NCBI RefSeq assembly: GCF_013388255.1
Contig: NZ_CP058215.1
Location: 1,116,001-1,180,000 of the forward strand
Length of the DNA stretch: 64,000 nt
Direction of reading: 5' to 3'
DNA from: Methanolobus zinderi
GTDB lineage: Archaea; Halobacteriota; Methanosarcinia; Methanosarcinales; Methanosarcinaceae
Shown: piece after piece, positions 8,805-17,958 of the stretch
Layout: each line of letters opens with the position of its first letter
Position numbering within the stretch: the stretch's first letter is position 1
The notes under the pieces: model-generated
Told to the model about the DNA's origin: nothing
The model's database searches: none
What the model saw: the letters and a program-made list of their open reading frames with translations, nothing else
Translations under genes and position numbers: made by a program

Positions 8805-11042
8805 TCAATCCAGCTGAAGTTTCTTCAGTACCTTCTCAGGTGTTGACTGGTACGCATTGATTATTCCTGATATCACATTGAAATCATTTATTTCGTTGCT
8901 TACCATGTACTCAAGTATCTTCTGCCTGTAATACAATTCCTGATCTATCCTTGACTGTCCCCATCCACGGCGCATCTTGATATCAAATATTGCCTTGGAC
9001 TCACCGGTTCTTACAAATACGTCAGACTCGGAATCCCAGACAAAGATATCATTGGTTCTGATGTTCCTGGTATTGGGATCGATGTCAATGATCTCTACAA
9101 GCTTGAGGTTCCTTCTTACACGCTTACCTTTGGTGTAGGTCTGTGCCTGTATACTCATGATGTCCAGTGCCTGGATCATCGTACGCGGGACACTGATCGG
9201 TGGGTTCTCAAGCCTGTGGATAGCAGATGCAACTGAGTCGGCGTGCATTGTCGAGAAAGTGGTGTGACCTGTTGACATCGCCTGGAAGAGCGTAAGTGCT
9301 TCCTTACCTCGGACCTCACCCACAAGCAGGTACTCAGGACGTTGACGCAGTGCAGCCTTTAGCAGGTCATACATATCCACGGCTCCTCTTTCATCCGCTG
9401 TGAAGGAGTCCCTGGTAATACTCGGAATCCAGTTAGGGTGCGGGAGTTTAAGTTCACGTGTATCTTCAAGAGTAATGATTTTGGCCTTTTCAGGAATGAA
9501 AAGAGATACTGCGTTAAGAGATGATGTCTTACCCGAAGCCGTACCTCCGGCGTATATCAGACTCTTGTTGTTCTCTATACAGAGCCAGAGATAGGCCATG
9601 GCCTCTGCCGAGAATGTGCCCCATTTGATCAGATCAACAGGTGTGATCGGCGTATCGCTGAACTTACGGATGGTAAAGGTACTTCCATGTGCAGTGACAC
9701 ATGTACCCAGTGTCATCTGTATCCTTGAGCCGTCAGGCATGGTGGCATCTATCATAGGTTCGGCGACTGAAATGTGTTTGCCACTTCTCTGTGCCATCTG
9801 GATTATGAAGGAGTTCAGTTCATCTTCTCCATATACTATATTAGTGGCAATGTTCTGGTGTACGCGGTGGTAAAGGAATATTGGAACATCATGGCCGTTA
9901 CCGGAAACATCCTCAATGGAATCATCGTACATCAGAGCATCTATCTTTCCGAAGCGCACGAAATCCCGTTTTATGTAGTAGGATATCTTGGCAAGTATAG
10001 CAGGTGTAAGTTCAAGGGTATAATCCTGGATAATCGACCAGATCTTATTATCGAGTACCTTCTCTTTGTCCTCTTCATCCTCTGATATCTCTTCTACCAG
10101 AAGTACATCACGAAGTCTGTCCATGATCTCGTTCAGGAGAACTTCTTCAAAATCACTAAGTTCGGGTTCCACCACATAGTACAGATGATTATTCACATCT
10201 TCATTATAAAGAATAACAATAAGTGTATAGGGTTCGTTTACCCAGTAACGGTCGATTTCCTCATATCCTTCGACCCCTTTGAATTCGGTAATAGGACCGT
10301 GTAATTCGGGGTCGTAGGGTTCCATCTCGAACTCGACCTGCTTGAACAGTTTTTTGATCTTTCCAAAAAAGCCCTTTTCTTCTTCGTCTTTTTGCTTTTC
10401 TTCACTGATCTCGTTCAGGGAAACTTCGCTATCTTCAAGAGTTTCTTCCTCTTCATCGTTGGTGACTATGTTCTCTTCCTTGGCTTTTTCTTCGAGGATA
10501 CTCTTTACCCTGGCCTTTGCTTCCTCATCCTTTTGAGATGAAAGCGTGTCTGCTTTCTTTTTAACTGGAGCTTCTGTTTTTTTGGGTCCGAAGCCTGAAG
10601 ATCTAGGAAGCAATATGTTCAGCTCATCGTCGTCATCAGATAAATCAGAATCAAGTTCATCCGTTGTGGAAGCAGAACTTGCCTTTTCTTCTTCAACAGC
10701 AGGTTTATCTTCTGTTTCGTTATCTGAAAAAAGCAGGTCTTCTTCATCCCTGTCATCTTCAAGCTCTTTTTTCAGAGGACTCTTCTTGATGATCGAGGTG
10801 AATTCTTCTTCAAGTTTCTGATCTGACTCCTTTATCTCCGCTAACTTTTCAAGAAGATTCGATGTTTCCAGAGAATCATCAGTTTCATCCTCATCTGTCT
10901 CTAGATCATCACTCGAATCGGATGACCCTTCATCAGCCTCGGACAGATCATCATAGGTCGATGCTAGTTCATCAGCCTCATCTGTTTCTTTGGCATCTTC
11001 AAGCTCTTTTTTTCCAGGATCTTCTATCTGAGCATCAGCCAT
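8805..11042 (-). CDS. Type II/IV secretion ATPase with acidic N-terminal tail
   Basis: About 745 residues, member of the ArlI/GspE/TadA motor ATPases. The C-terminal half carries Walker A GGTASGKTSS, an Asp box (ITLEDTRELKLPHPNW), Walker B with LVGEVRGKEALTLF and the His box HTTFSTMHADS. The first 230 residues are low complexity and dominated by Asp, Glu and Ser, with very few aromatic residues, and are probably disordered. The start ATG at 11042 is preferred to the ATG four codons upstream because a GGTGA sequence sits 5-6 nt before it. It drives the fused platform protein encoded 16 nt downstream. It is a clear paralogue of the ATPase at 39.7 kb (shared VYxExELNxF and PxxDATxxDGSR). Confidence 0.9.
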   Translation of the reverse strand: MADAQIEDPGKKELEDAKETDEADELASTYDDLSEADEGSSDSSDDLETDEDETDDSLETSNLLEKLAEIKESDQKLEEEFTSIIKKSPLKKELEDDRDEEDLLFSDNETEDKPAVEEEKASSASTTDELDSDLSDDDDELNILLPRSSGFGPKKTEAPVKKKADTLSSQKDEEAKARVKSILEEKAKEENIVTNDEEEETLEDSEVSLNEISEEKQKDEEEKGFFGKIKKLFKQVEFEMEPYDPELHGPITEFKGVEGYEEIDRYWVNEPYTLIVILYNEDVNNHLYYVVEPELSDFEEVLLNEIMDRLRDVLLVEEISEDEEDKEKVLDNKIWSIIQDYTLELTPAILAKISYYIKRDFVRFGKIDALMYDDSIEDVSGNGHDVPIFLYHRVHQNIATNIVYGEDELNSFIIQMAQRSGKHISVAEPMIDATMPDGSRIQMTLGTCVTAHGSTFTIRKFSDTPITPVDLIKWGTFSAEAMAYLWLCIENNKSLIYAGGTASGKTSSLNAVSLFIPEKAKIITLEDTRELKLPHPNWIPSITRDSFTADERGAVDMYDLLKAALRQRPEYLLVGEVRGKEALTLFQAMSTGHTTFSTMHADSVASAIHRLENPPISVPRTMIQALDIMSIQAQTYTKGKRVRRNLKLVEIIDIDPNTRNIRTNDIFVWDSESDVFVRTGESKAIFDIKMRRGWGQSRIDQELYYRQKILEYMVSNEINDFNVISGIINAYQSTPEKVLKKLQLD

Positions 11043-11465
11043 TAATGTCACCATTTGATGAATATTTTGAAGGTAAGATAATCATTTGATTATATTAGAT
11101 ATATATTATAATTACACATATTATTAAAGTTATTGTATCGAATAGGTACTGCAGGGAAATTCCTGTAAAGGTCCGGTTTTGCCATTAAACTTGCAAAACA
11201 GTCTGATTCAGTCTATTATGGATTTGAGATGTACATGTTTAAAACAGGCATGTACATGATGTGCAGGATAATTGCTGTAATTTAAGCTGGTTTCTGAAAT
11301 ATCTGTACAAATCTAATGGAAAGTCATGTATTTGTGTACATAGAACGCAAATCCCGGAATCTGTGTAGAATTCAAATGCAGTTTCACTCAAAAAAGTTAA
11401 ATCCAAGGGTTGATATGTTCTGGTAGAAATAAGAGAAGCAATCTGGAATTGAGAGGATATCCTGC
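11043..11465. promoter_or_regulatory. Divergent control region of the secretion operon and pheT
   Basis: No gene is visible in these 423 nt. A long A/T stretch around 11090-11130 can supply a TATA box for the minus-strand operon. Two copies of the palindrome ATGTACAT lie at 11229-11236 and 11250-11257, exactly 21 bp apart, that is two helical turns, a layout typical of a dimeric regulator binding one DNA face. A third, partial copy (TGTACATA) lies near 11335. Which gene they control is unknown. Confidence 0.35.
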
Positions 11466-13088
11466 ATGCCTATAATAACCCTACCATATGAAGACCTTGA
11501 AGAGCTTACCGGGACAGATAAGGATACCATCATCGAACGTGTGCCGATGATCGGAGCTGACATTGAACGTATAGAAGTTGACTCCATAGATATCGAGTTC
11601 TTCCCAGATCGTCCCGACCTCTATAGTGTTGAGGGTGTGGCACGTGCCATGCGCGGCTTCCTTGATATCGAAACCGGTTTTCGTGAGTACGAGGTCAGGC
11701 CTTATCAGATAGAGATATCAAAGGATGCTGATATCGAGGATATCCGCCCTGTTTTCGGGTGTGCTGTGGTAAGAGGGTTAAAATTCAACTCCACTTCAAT
11801 TAAGAGCCTGATGGACCTGCAGGAATCACTTCACTGGGGTCTTGGGCGTGACAGGAAAAAGGTATCTATCGGAGTACATGACCTCTCAAAGGTCCAGCCA
11901 CCTTTCCGTTATATTGCAGCCGACCCGGACTTTGAGTTCGTACCACTGGATTTCACAGAACCCATGTCCATGAAAGATATACTTGAAAAGCATCCCAAGG
12001 GCGTGCGATTTGCACATATCGTCGAGGATTTTGACAAATATCCACTTATCCTGGATGCAAATGATAATGTTCTCTCCTTCCCGCCGATCATCAACGGAAC
12101 CCTCACAATGGTCAATGAGAACACCACTGATCTGCTACTTGACGTAACAGGTCTCGGAGATGAGGTATATACCGCACTGAATATCGTGGCTGCGGCACTT
12201 GCGGAACGCGGCGGGCAGATCGAATATGTGAAGGTCGTCAAAGCAGATGGTACGGAACATATCCCACTTGATCTGACTCCTCGCGTCAAGATCCTGAAAA
12301 GGTCCGAGATCGACTCACTCATTGGTATGGACCTTTCCACAGACGAGATAATAAATCAACTCAATCGCATGGGTTTTGGTGCCAGGGAGCTTGGTGAGGA
12401 TGTCATTGAGGTAATGATTCCGCGCTACCGTGCGGATATTCTTGACAGTTCCGATATTATTGAGGACATTGCCATAGGATTTGGCTTTGACAACATACCT
12501 GCCGTGTTCCCGATGAACGCAACAGTCGGAAGTTCTCATGAAGTAGCGGATATAAGTTCTGCAATGAGAGAGATCATGACGGCTCTTGGTTATCAGCAGG
12601 TGATGCCTTTCACACTCACAAGTGAGAGGGTCCACTTCGAGTGGATGTGCCGGGAGGCCACTGATAACGTAACGCATGTCATGCACCCAATAAGCGAAGA
12701 CCAGACAATGGTAAGGACCACTGTCCTGCCAAACCTCATGGAGATACTTTCCATGAACCAGCACAGGGAACTCCCTCAGAGGATATTCGAGGTAGGTGAT
12801 GTAGTGGTCGACGGAAAGACTGGTCTGCACCTTGCAGCAGTCTCCATAAATGCCCAGGCCAATTTCACCGAAGCCAGGGAACTTTTGGATGCGGTCATGA
12901 GGGAGAGAATGCTGGAATACGAAGTCTCGGAATCATCAGATCCGGCATTCCTTGAAGGCAGAAGAGCGGATATTATTGTAGAAGGCAAAAAGATTGGTGT
13001 GATGGGCGAGTTTAACCCCCAGGTGATTGTTAATTTCGGTCTTGGCCAGCCGGTTGTCGGATTTGAGATGAATCTGACCGGTAAATAA
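11466..13088 (+). CDS. pheT: Phenylalanine-tRNA ligase beta subunit
   Basis: 540 residues, the usual size for the archaeal PheT. It opens with [16 protein letters not shown] and the [16 protein letters not shown] region of the B1 part, includes the B3/B4 editing-like region (residues about 90-240), the B5 DNA-binding-like domain ([15 protein letters not shown]), and the catalytic-like C-terminal domain ending [10 protein letters not shown]. It pairs with PheS, not seen here, to charge tRNA-Phe in the cytoplasm. It lies alone, divergent from the secretion operon and convergent with the tRNA-Arg gene. Confidence 0.96.
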   Translation: MPIITLPYEDLEELTGTDKDTIIERVPMIGADIERIEVDSIDIEFFPDRPDLYSVEGVARAMRGFLDIETGFREYEVRPYQIEISKDADIEDIRPVFGCAVVRGLKFNSTSIKSLMDLQESLHWGLGRDRKKVSIGVHDLSKVQPPFRYIAADPDFEFVPLDFTEPMSMKDILEKHPKGVRFAHIVEDFDKYPLILDANDNVLSFPPIINGTLTMVNENTTDLLLDVTGLGDEVYTALNIVAAALAERGGQIEYVKVVKADGTEHIPLDLTPRVKILKRSEIDSLIGMDLSTDEIINQLNRMGFGARELGEDVIEVMIPRYRADILDSSDIIEDIAIGFGFDNIPAVFPMNATVGSSHEVADISSAMREIMTALGYQQVMPFTLTSERVHFEWMCREATDNVTHVMHPISEDQTMVRTTVLPNLMEILSMNQHRELPQRIFEVGDVVVDGKTGLHLAAVSINAQANFTEARELLDAVMRERMLEYEVSESSDPAFLEGRRADIIVEGKKIGVMGEFNPQVIVNFGLGQPVVGFEMNLTGK

Positions 13089-13109
13089 CTTTTTTTTGAA
13101 AACAGAGTA

Positions 13110-13207
13110 TGGCGGGCCCGCCGCGATTCGAACGCGAGTCAATGGGTAACTTCGTGACCTGAGTCACATCGAAGCCCATTAGGATATCCTGGCTACCCTA
13201 CGGGCCC
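13110..13207 (-). tRNA. tRNA-Arg(UCG) with a 21-nt intron, CCA encoded
   Basis: On the minus strand a 7-bp acceptor stem (GGGCCCG with CGGGCCC), a D arm with AGCCAGGAUA loop, an anticodon stem AUGGG/CCCAU and a T arm with UUCGAAU loop fold into a cloverleaf. The 3' CCA is encoded (13110-13112). The anticodon UCG at 13170-13172 reads CGA. The anticodon loop is 28 nt long, giving an intron of 21 nt between positions 37 and 38. It ends 22 nt from the 3' end of pheT on the other strand. Confidence 0.95.
13148..13168 (-). other. tRNA intron with canonical bulge-helix-bulge
   Basis: The precursor folds so that CUUC pairs with GAAG (4 bp), flanked by 3-nt bulges GAU and UUA, and the intron core is a GUGAC/GUCAC hairpin. 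This is the exact hBHBh shape cut by the archaeal splicing endonuclease, cutting after A37 and before A38 and leaving a 7-nt anticodon loop. Confidence 0.9.
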
Positions 13208-13255
13208 ACGGGATGTATTCATAGCTACCGACGGTATTAAAGGTTTCTATTAAGT

Positions 13256-13999
13256 CTATCCGCTTATGATCCTTATGGCCATGAGCAGCAAGACAACTCC
13301 GAATAATTTCTTCAGTGTATCTGATTTCATCTTCCCGGACATCAGGTGTGATCCCAGCTGTGCACCTGCAAAAGAGGCTATTACAATATAGATCACCAGG
13401 CTGAGATCGGGTTCCCATGTATCTGCATGGGCAATAAAACCCGAAAGGGAGGTGAAGATCACTATAAACCCTGATGTGGCAGCGGCACGTTTGATCCCGT
13501 ATCCAAGCAGGAGCAGCATCGGTACGATAAAAGAACCGCCTCCTATACCCAGCATACCCGAGAGAATACCCACTATCATACCACCGGCTGTCACCAGAAT
13601 AAGTTTTTTACTTCCCTCGATCTTCCTTTTGCGATAGAACTTCTCCGCCCTGGAAAAGATCATTTCCAGACCGACAATTATCATAAGGATTGCAAAAAGG
13701 AACAGCAACACATTGACAGGGACAAGTTCTGTAAAATAAGCGCCTATCTGGGCACCTATGGCAGATGCCGCAATAAAAGGTACTGCTATTTTCAGATCGA
13801 CAAGCTTTCTACGCAGGTATATTACGGTTGCGGAACCTGATGTAACTATATTAAGCAGGAGGGCTGTGGTGATGGCCCCGACGAGTTCCATCCCGGTCCA
13901 GTAAAAGAAGGGGACATAGAAGATAGCTCCACCCAGGCCGAGCATGGAGAACACTATGGAGATTATAAAAACAGCAAGTACTATCAGCATATCTTCCAT
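13256..13999 (-). CDS. TauE/SafE (TSUP) family permease
   Basis: 247 residues with about eight hydrophobic segments in two repeats. Each half starts with the family signature: FSMLGLGGAIFYVPFF near residue 16 and LSGMLGIGGGSFIVPML near residue 160. Family members export or import sulfite, sulfoacetate or related sulfur anions; the substrate cannot be read from the sequence. It lies between the tRNA gene and the TrkA-type gene on the same strand, with a 27-nt gap to the latter. Confidence 0.88.
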   Translation of the reverse strand: MEDMLIVLAVFIISIVFSMLGLGGAIFYVPFFYWTGMELVGAITTALLLNIVTSGSATVIYLRRKLVDLKIAVPFIAASAIGAQIGAYFTELVPVNVLLFLFAILMIIVGLEMIFSRAEKFYRKRKIEGSKKLILVTAGGMIVGILSGMLGIGGGSFIVPMLLLLGYGIKRAAATSGFIVIFTSLSGFIAHADTWEPDLSLVIYIVIASFAGAQLGSHLMSGKMKSDTLKKLFGVVLLLMAIRIISG

Positions 14000-14026
14000 T
14001 TTTCACACCTGCACTTGCCTGTGCTT

Positions 14027-14722
14027 TCATTTATTTTTCTTTACGTATTTTTCCTTGAAGAGATTGATCTCTTCTTTGCCGCCGACAACCGCGATTACGT
14101 CATTTTCTTCAATAGTAGTTGAAGGGAGAATATCAGTAATTATTTCTTCACCCCGTTCGATACCTATTATTGTGCATCCTACGGATTTTCTCAGGTTAAG
14201 CTCTTCAACGGTTTTGCCGTTAAGGTTTGATCCACCGGTAACATGATGTTTTTCGATATCTATACCCTCGTAGAGCATAATGTCCTCGTCCATCTTCTTA
14301 CAGGCGGCTTCCAGACAGTGCGATGTCATCCTGGCAAGCATCTGTCCTGCAACAATGGAAAGGGAGGCAACATAGTCGGCACCTGCCTTGTATATCTTAT
14401 CGATGGACCTGTACGAATTCGCCCTTGATATTATGGTGGATTTAGGGTTTAAACCACGGGCTATGAGTGTTGCAAAGATCACGTCGGTATCATCGTTCAA
14501 TGTTATGATAACCTCGGAAGCGGTTTCGATACCTGCATCCATAAGGATATCCTCCTCGGTTGCATTACCGATTATATGCTCAAAATCTGCATTTTCAAGT
14601 TTATCCGGATCTGAGTCCACAACGATAAAGTTTATTCCGGCATGTTGCAGAGTTTCTATCACTCGCTTCCCGACATCTCCGCAACCCAGAACTATAAGGT
14701 GTCCGTCGCCTCTTTCATTCAT
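14027..14722 (-). CDS. TrkA/RCK-domain potassium regulatory protein
   Basis: 231 residues. Residues 8-130 are a TrkA-N Rossmann domain with GCGDVG at 13-18 and an acidic residue in IVVDSDP at the end of the second strand, fit for NAD or ATP binding. Residues about 150-225 form a TrkA-C (RCK-C) domain (GKTVEELNLRKSVGCTIIGI). It has no membrane segment. It follows the K+ channel gene with only 4 nt between them, so it is probably a channel-gating subunit made with it. Confidence 0.88.
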   Translation of the reverse strand: MNERGDGHLIVLGCGDVGKRVIETLQHAGINFIVVDSDPDKLENADFEHIIGNATEEDILMDAGIETASEVIITLNDDTDVIFATLIARGLNPKSTIISRANSYRSIDKIYKAGADYVASLSIVAGQMLARMTSHCLEAACKKMDEDIMLYEGIDIEKHHVTGGSNLNGKTVEELNLRKSVGCTIIGIERGEEIITDILPSTTIEENDVIAVVGGKEEINLFKEKYVKKNK

Positions 14723-14726
14723 CTTA

Positions 14727-15740
14727 TCACTCCAGACGCTGGGTCAGCTTTCTAAGTTCGGATAGCTGGTCGGTAGTCCCTATGGCAAGTAATACGGAAT
14801 TATCCCGTATAATATCCTCGGGTCTTAGGTGAAAGGAAAGGCTTCCTCCTTTCCACATACCAACAACGTTAACACCTGTCTTTTCTCTTATGGCGGCGTT
14901 TCTCATCGTTTTTCCTATAAGCGGGCTTTTAGGATATATGGGAAATTCCACTATGCTAATACCTTCAAAGAATTCGGTGGCACCAGTTAGCCTTTTTACG
15001 AAGGGGTCTGCTGCCTTTCTTCCAATATATCTTCCATAGAGTTCCTTTGGGGAAACAACGCTTGTGGCGCCAGCATATTTCAGGTATTTCTTATTGGAGC
15101 TGTCTTCGACTATTGCAATGATATTCAGGTCACTCAGTTTGCGGGCCGTAAGGACGATATTTGCGTTCATCTCGTCCGAGCGGTTTGCAATTACAAAGCT
15201 TGCAGTGCCTATGTTCGCATTTTTCAGGGTCTCTTCTTCGGAAGGTATACCTAATATGGTGTGGATATTTCTCTTCAGTAGATCTTCGATAAGCTCTTCA
15301 TCCTCTTCGATGAGCACGTAGGGTATATCGTCTTCATTCAACTCTTCCATGAGAGTTTCGACGAGTTTATTGTATCCGCAGATGATAATGTGTTCTTTAA
15401 GGTTCCTGGAAGCCTTTGTGGGCAGTCCTGAACGCATGTTCTTTTCAAACCATGGTATTATTACGGCGGTGAAAAGAAGACCGAATACGAGGGGAATGCC
15501 TGATAGCTGCACAAAGACCGAGAACATTTTTCCCAGGGTGGACTCAAGGACAATATCACCGTAGCCAACAGTGGTGACAGTGGATACTACCCAGTAGAGG
15601 CCGTCAAAGAAGTTGGCATACTCATAGCTTTGTTCATACTGTACTATCTGTATGAATATGAAAATGTAGGTAAAAATTACAGCAAAGGCGAATAAAATGG
15701 ATTTAATGATCGTTTTATGCAAAAGATGGCTATCTCTCAT
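14727..15740 (-). CDS. Two-helix potassium channel with RCK domains
   Basis: 337 residues. Two membrane helices (about 15-32 and 73-95) flank a pore loop with the selectivity filter TVGYGD at 57-62. From about residue 110 follow a TrkA-N domain (EHIIICGYNKLVETL; the Gly pattern is weaker than in NAD-binding forms) and a TrkA-C domain to the end. The layout is that of MthK-type calcium- or nucleotide-gated K+ channels. It is followed 4 nt later by a separate RCK protein, suggesting a heteromeric gating ring. The upstream neighbour is a site-2 protease on the same strand. Confidence 0.93.
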   Translation of the reverse strand: MRDSHLLHKTIIKSILFAFAVIFTYIFIFIQIVQYEQSYEYANFFDGLYWVVSTVTTVGYGDIVLESTLGKMFSVFVQLSGIPLVFGLLFTAVIIPWFEKNMRSGLPTKASRNLKEHIIICGYNKLVETLMEELNEDDIPYVLIEEDEELIEDLLKRNIHTILGIPSEEETLKNANIGTASFVIANRSDEMNANIVLTARKLSDLNIIAIVEDSSNKKYLKYAGATSVVSPKELYGRYIGRKAADPFVKRLTGATEFFEGISIVEFPIYPKSPLIGKTMRNAAIREKTGVNVVGMWKGGSLSFHLRPEDIIRDNSVLLAIGTTDQLSELRKLTQRLE

Positions 15741-15796
15741 CGTACCAGCTCAAATATCTCTTTTCCAATCGATCCTTAAATCCTTCTGGCCTTTAT

Positions 15797-17563
15797 TTAG
15801 AAACCATGCACAAAGTATGGTCCGAATATCATCAGCAGGAACGACATCAGTATCAGTAGTGCAAAGGTTCCGGAAACTGTGGCCGACAGCCTTTCCGCCT
15901 TCAACTCATTGTTGGTGAGACGATAGATGGCAGAGTACAGGTAATCTCTGAAAACGTGCCCTCCGTCGAGTGGTACCGCCGGAAGACAGTTGAACAGGCC
16001 TACGTAGAAGTTCAGCCATCCGATCCACAGCAGGGAGTTCGCTATCCAGAACAGCCCGACACCAAGTGGTTCGGCCCAGCCGACAGGTTCGTAGAACTGT
16101 GCCAGTGTCCCGCTGAATCCCGGGAAGCCTTCGCCTGCGAATCCGATGATTGGAAGTCCAAGGATTATTATCCAGCCAGCTGCTCCGGTAAGCATGGAAG
16201 GTAGCTGTTGCAGAAGCTGCAGGTACTCACGTGCAGGGAATTCCCCCACAGAGAATCCAAGGGATGTTTCCACAAAACCGTTGCCCTGGGTGTAAACTCC
16301 CAGGTAGCCTTTATCCTCATCAGGATGCTGAGCAAGCTCGATCGTATATTCGCTGCTGACATCATCGCTGCCTGCGACTTCCACGCTGACTTCCTGGCCG
16401 GGGCTTGTTGTACCCATGAAATCTGTGAAGTCAGAGACTGTTCTGATGGTCTGCCCGTCTATGCTCAGGATATACGTGCCCTGTTCAAAACCAGCTTCAT
16501 CGGCAGGTGATCCTTCCACCGTATCCTGGATCATGATTCCCGTTATCTCGGGGTTTTCTTCTGTCACCTCTACATCATATACGGAAACCACTCTATCCGT
16601 TGCGGCATGAACCTGTACCGTGGATCCCATTTCCACGGAATCGAGGTAGTCCAGCATTTCCTGTACATTGGCTATACTGGTATCGTCAAGTTGTGTTATC
16701 ACCATATCTTCCCTGATGCCGGCTGCATATGCAGGTGAATCCTCCCCTACATCCACCACCATGGTGTTTCCAAGCGGGGCCATGGCACCGAGCACGGGTC
16801 CGAAGAGCAGGGAGAAGGCGATCAGGGTTACCACGAAGTTTGCCATCACACCTGCGGCAAGTATCCTTGCCCTCTGATTTCTTGTTGCCTTTTTCTCGGG
16901 TACTTCTTCAGTTTTCGGCTCTTGTGTTTCCTGTTTTTCTTCTTCTTCTTCTTCTTCTTCTTCTTCTTCTATGACTATTCCAAGTCTGCGGTCCCCGTAA
17001 GGATCAGGTTTGTCTTCCTCATCTTCTTCCTTTTTACCGAAGAGCTCTTCCTCATCAGGTTCTGCAAAACCACCTATGGGTACAAGTGCAAGCAGTATTC
17101 CCATGGACTTTACCCTGATGTCCTCAACCCGGCAGAGAATCGCATGTGAGAATTCGTGCACCACCAGGGTCACTATCAGGGCGATGACGCCCCAGGTAAG
17201 GGGTATGAACTCATTGACGCCCGGTATCAGGAATATGTTCCTTGCTTCGTTGAACCTGCCGGGCTCGGGCAATGTGTTATCGCCTATGGAACTGAGCAGC
17301 GCTATGTCTGATAGGATGACTATCAGGAACATGGCCACCATGCCTATGAACATCAGGACTATGCCGATATTTGCATAGACTTTCCAGGCCTTCCCTGGTC
17401 TGGCAAGTTTGTCAAGCAACTTGAGTCCCTTTGTGGTCCGTATCATTAATACGGGGCCGTAAGTGGTTATGTTGTATTTTTCAAGTATACCTTTTCGTTT
17501 CAGGACAATGACGATCATCCAATACACTAAAAAGAGTGCCAATGCAAGGTAAGTTTCGTTCAA
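15797..17563 (-). CDS. Site-2 protease family (M50) membrane metalloprotease with PDZ domains
   Basis: 588 residues. HEFSH at 136-140 within a membrane helix gives the zinc ligands and catalytic Glu; LPAVPLDGGHVF near residue 530 gives the third ligand. Between them lie an acidic cytoplasmic insert with 11 consecutive Glu (about 195-210), a membrane helix, and two PDZ-like domains (about 270-440). Such proteases cut within membrane-embedded substrates, often to release anti-regulators. The Glu run is encoded by a perfect GAA repeat. It is transcribed away from ftsZ across a shared 395-nt gap. The substrate is unknown. Confidence 0.92.
   Translation of the reverse strand: MNETYLALALFLVYWMIVIVLKRKGILEKYNITTYGPVLMIRTTKGLKLLDKLARPGKAWKVYANIGIVLMFIGMVAMFLIVILSDIALLSSIGDNTLPEPGRFNEARNIFLIPGVNEFIPLTWGVIALIVTLVVHEFSHAILCRVEDIRVKSMGILLALVPIGGFAEPDEEELFGKKEEDEEDKPDPYGDRRLGIVIEEEEEEEEEEEKQETQEPKTEEVPEKKATRNQRARILAAGVMANFVVTLIAFSLLFGPVLGAMAPLGNTMVVDVGEDSPAYAAGIREDMVITQLDDTSIANVQEMLDYLDSVEMGSTVQVHAATDRVVSVYDVEVTEENPEITGIMIQDTVEGSPADEAGFEQGTYILSIDGQTIRTVSDFTDFMGTTSPGQEVSVEVAGSDDVSSEYTIELAQHPDEDKGYLGVYTQGNGFVETSLGFSVGEFPAREYLQLLQQLPSMLTGAAGWIIILGLPIIGFAGEGFPGFSGTLAQFYEPVGWAEPLGVGLFWIANSLLWIGWLNFYVGLFNCLPAVPLDGGHVFRDYLYSAIYRLTNNELKAERLSATVSGTFALLILMSFLLMIFGPYFVHGF
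16937..16970. repeat. TTC/GAA trinucleotide repeat inside the site-2 protease gene
   Basis: About eleven TTC units in a row on the plus strand encode the poly-Glu tract of the minus-strand protease. Changes in repeat number would lengthen or shorten the tract without shifting the frame. Confidence 0.9.
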
Positions 17564-17958
17564 AAAAACTCTCCGATCCAGATCTTGAATATGGGTTTTG
17601 TTAATTTTTCCAAAACCAGTAGCATCTAAGCTACTGTAGTTTAGGTCTCTATATGCCCTATCATATAAAAAAGCAACTTAGATATGCTTATATATTACTA
17701 TATTTAAATATGAAATATGACATCGTTTGTTTCGCTTTATGCCCGTGTACTGAATCAGGATTTGTCTGAACTGGGAATCAGGTGAGGCAGTAAGGTCCCA
17801 TATTCAAGTTGCATAAAAGCATAAGTATAAAAACCATAAAAGAAATATAGCAATCACAGAATTATGAAACGTTGATAAACGTTGATGAATGGTTCAACGT
17901 CCAAGAGCAAATCTTAAAAAGCGAATACTATACCGCGATGTAACATATCCGTGAGGGG
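17564..17958. promoter_or_regulatory. Divergent control region of the site-2 protease and ftsZ
   Basis: No convincing gene. A/T-rich stretches around 17690-17715 and 17815-17850 can carry TATA boxes. Just upstream of ftsZ, AAACGTTGAT occurs twice in tandem (17867-17876 and 17877-17886), followed by the near-inverted GTTCAACG (17892-17899). This is a candidate operator or an untranslated-leader structure for ftsZ. A 22-codon open frame at 17717-17785 is too short to support. Confidence 0.4.

Noticed and set aside
10342-11089. Plus-strand frames rich in Ser and Phe opposite the acidic tail of the secretion ATPase
   Set aside because: They mirror the Asp/Glu/Ser codons of the minus-strand gene and carry no start signals or domains.
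16922-17149. Plus-strand frame with a poly-Phe run
   Set aside because: It is the reverse reading of the GAA repeat in the site-2 protease gene.
17717-17785. 22-codon frame upstream of ftsZ
   Set aside because: No ribosome binding site and no independent support; left within the control region.
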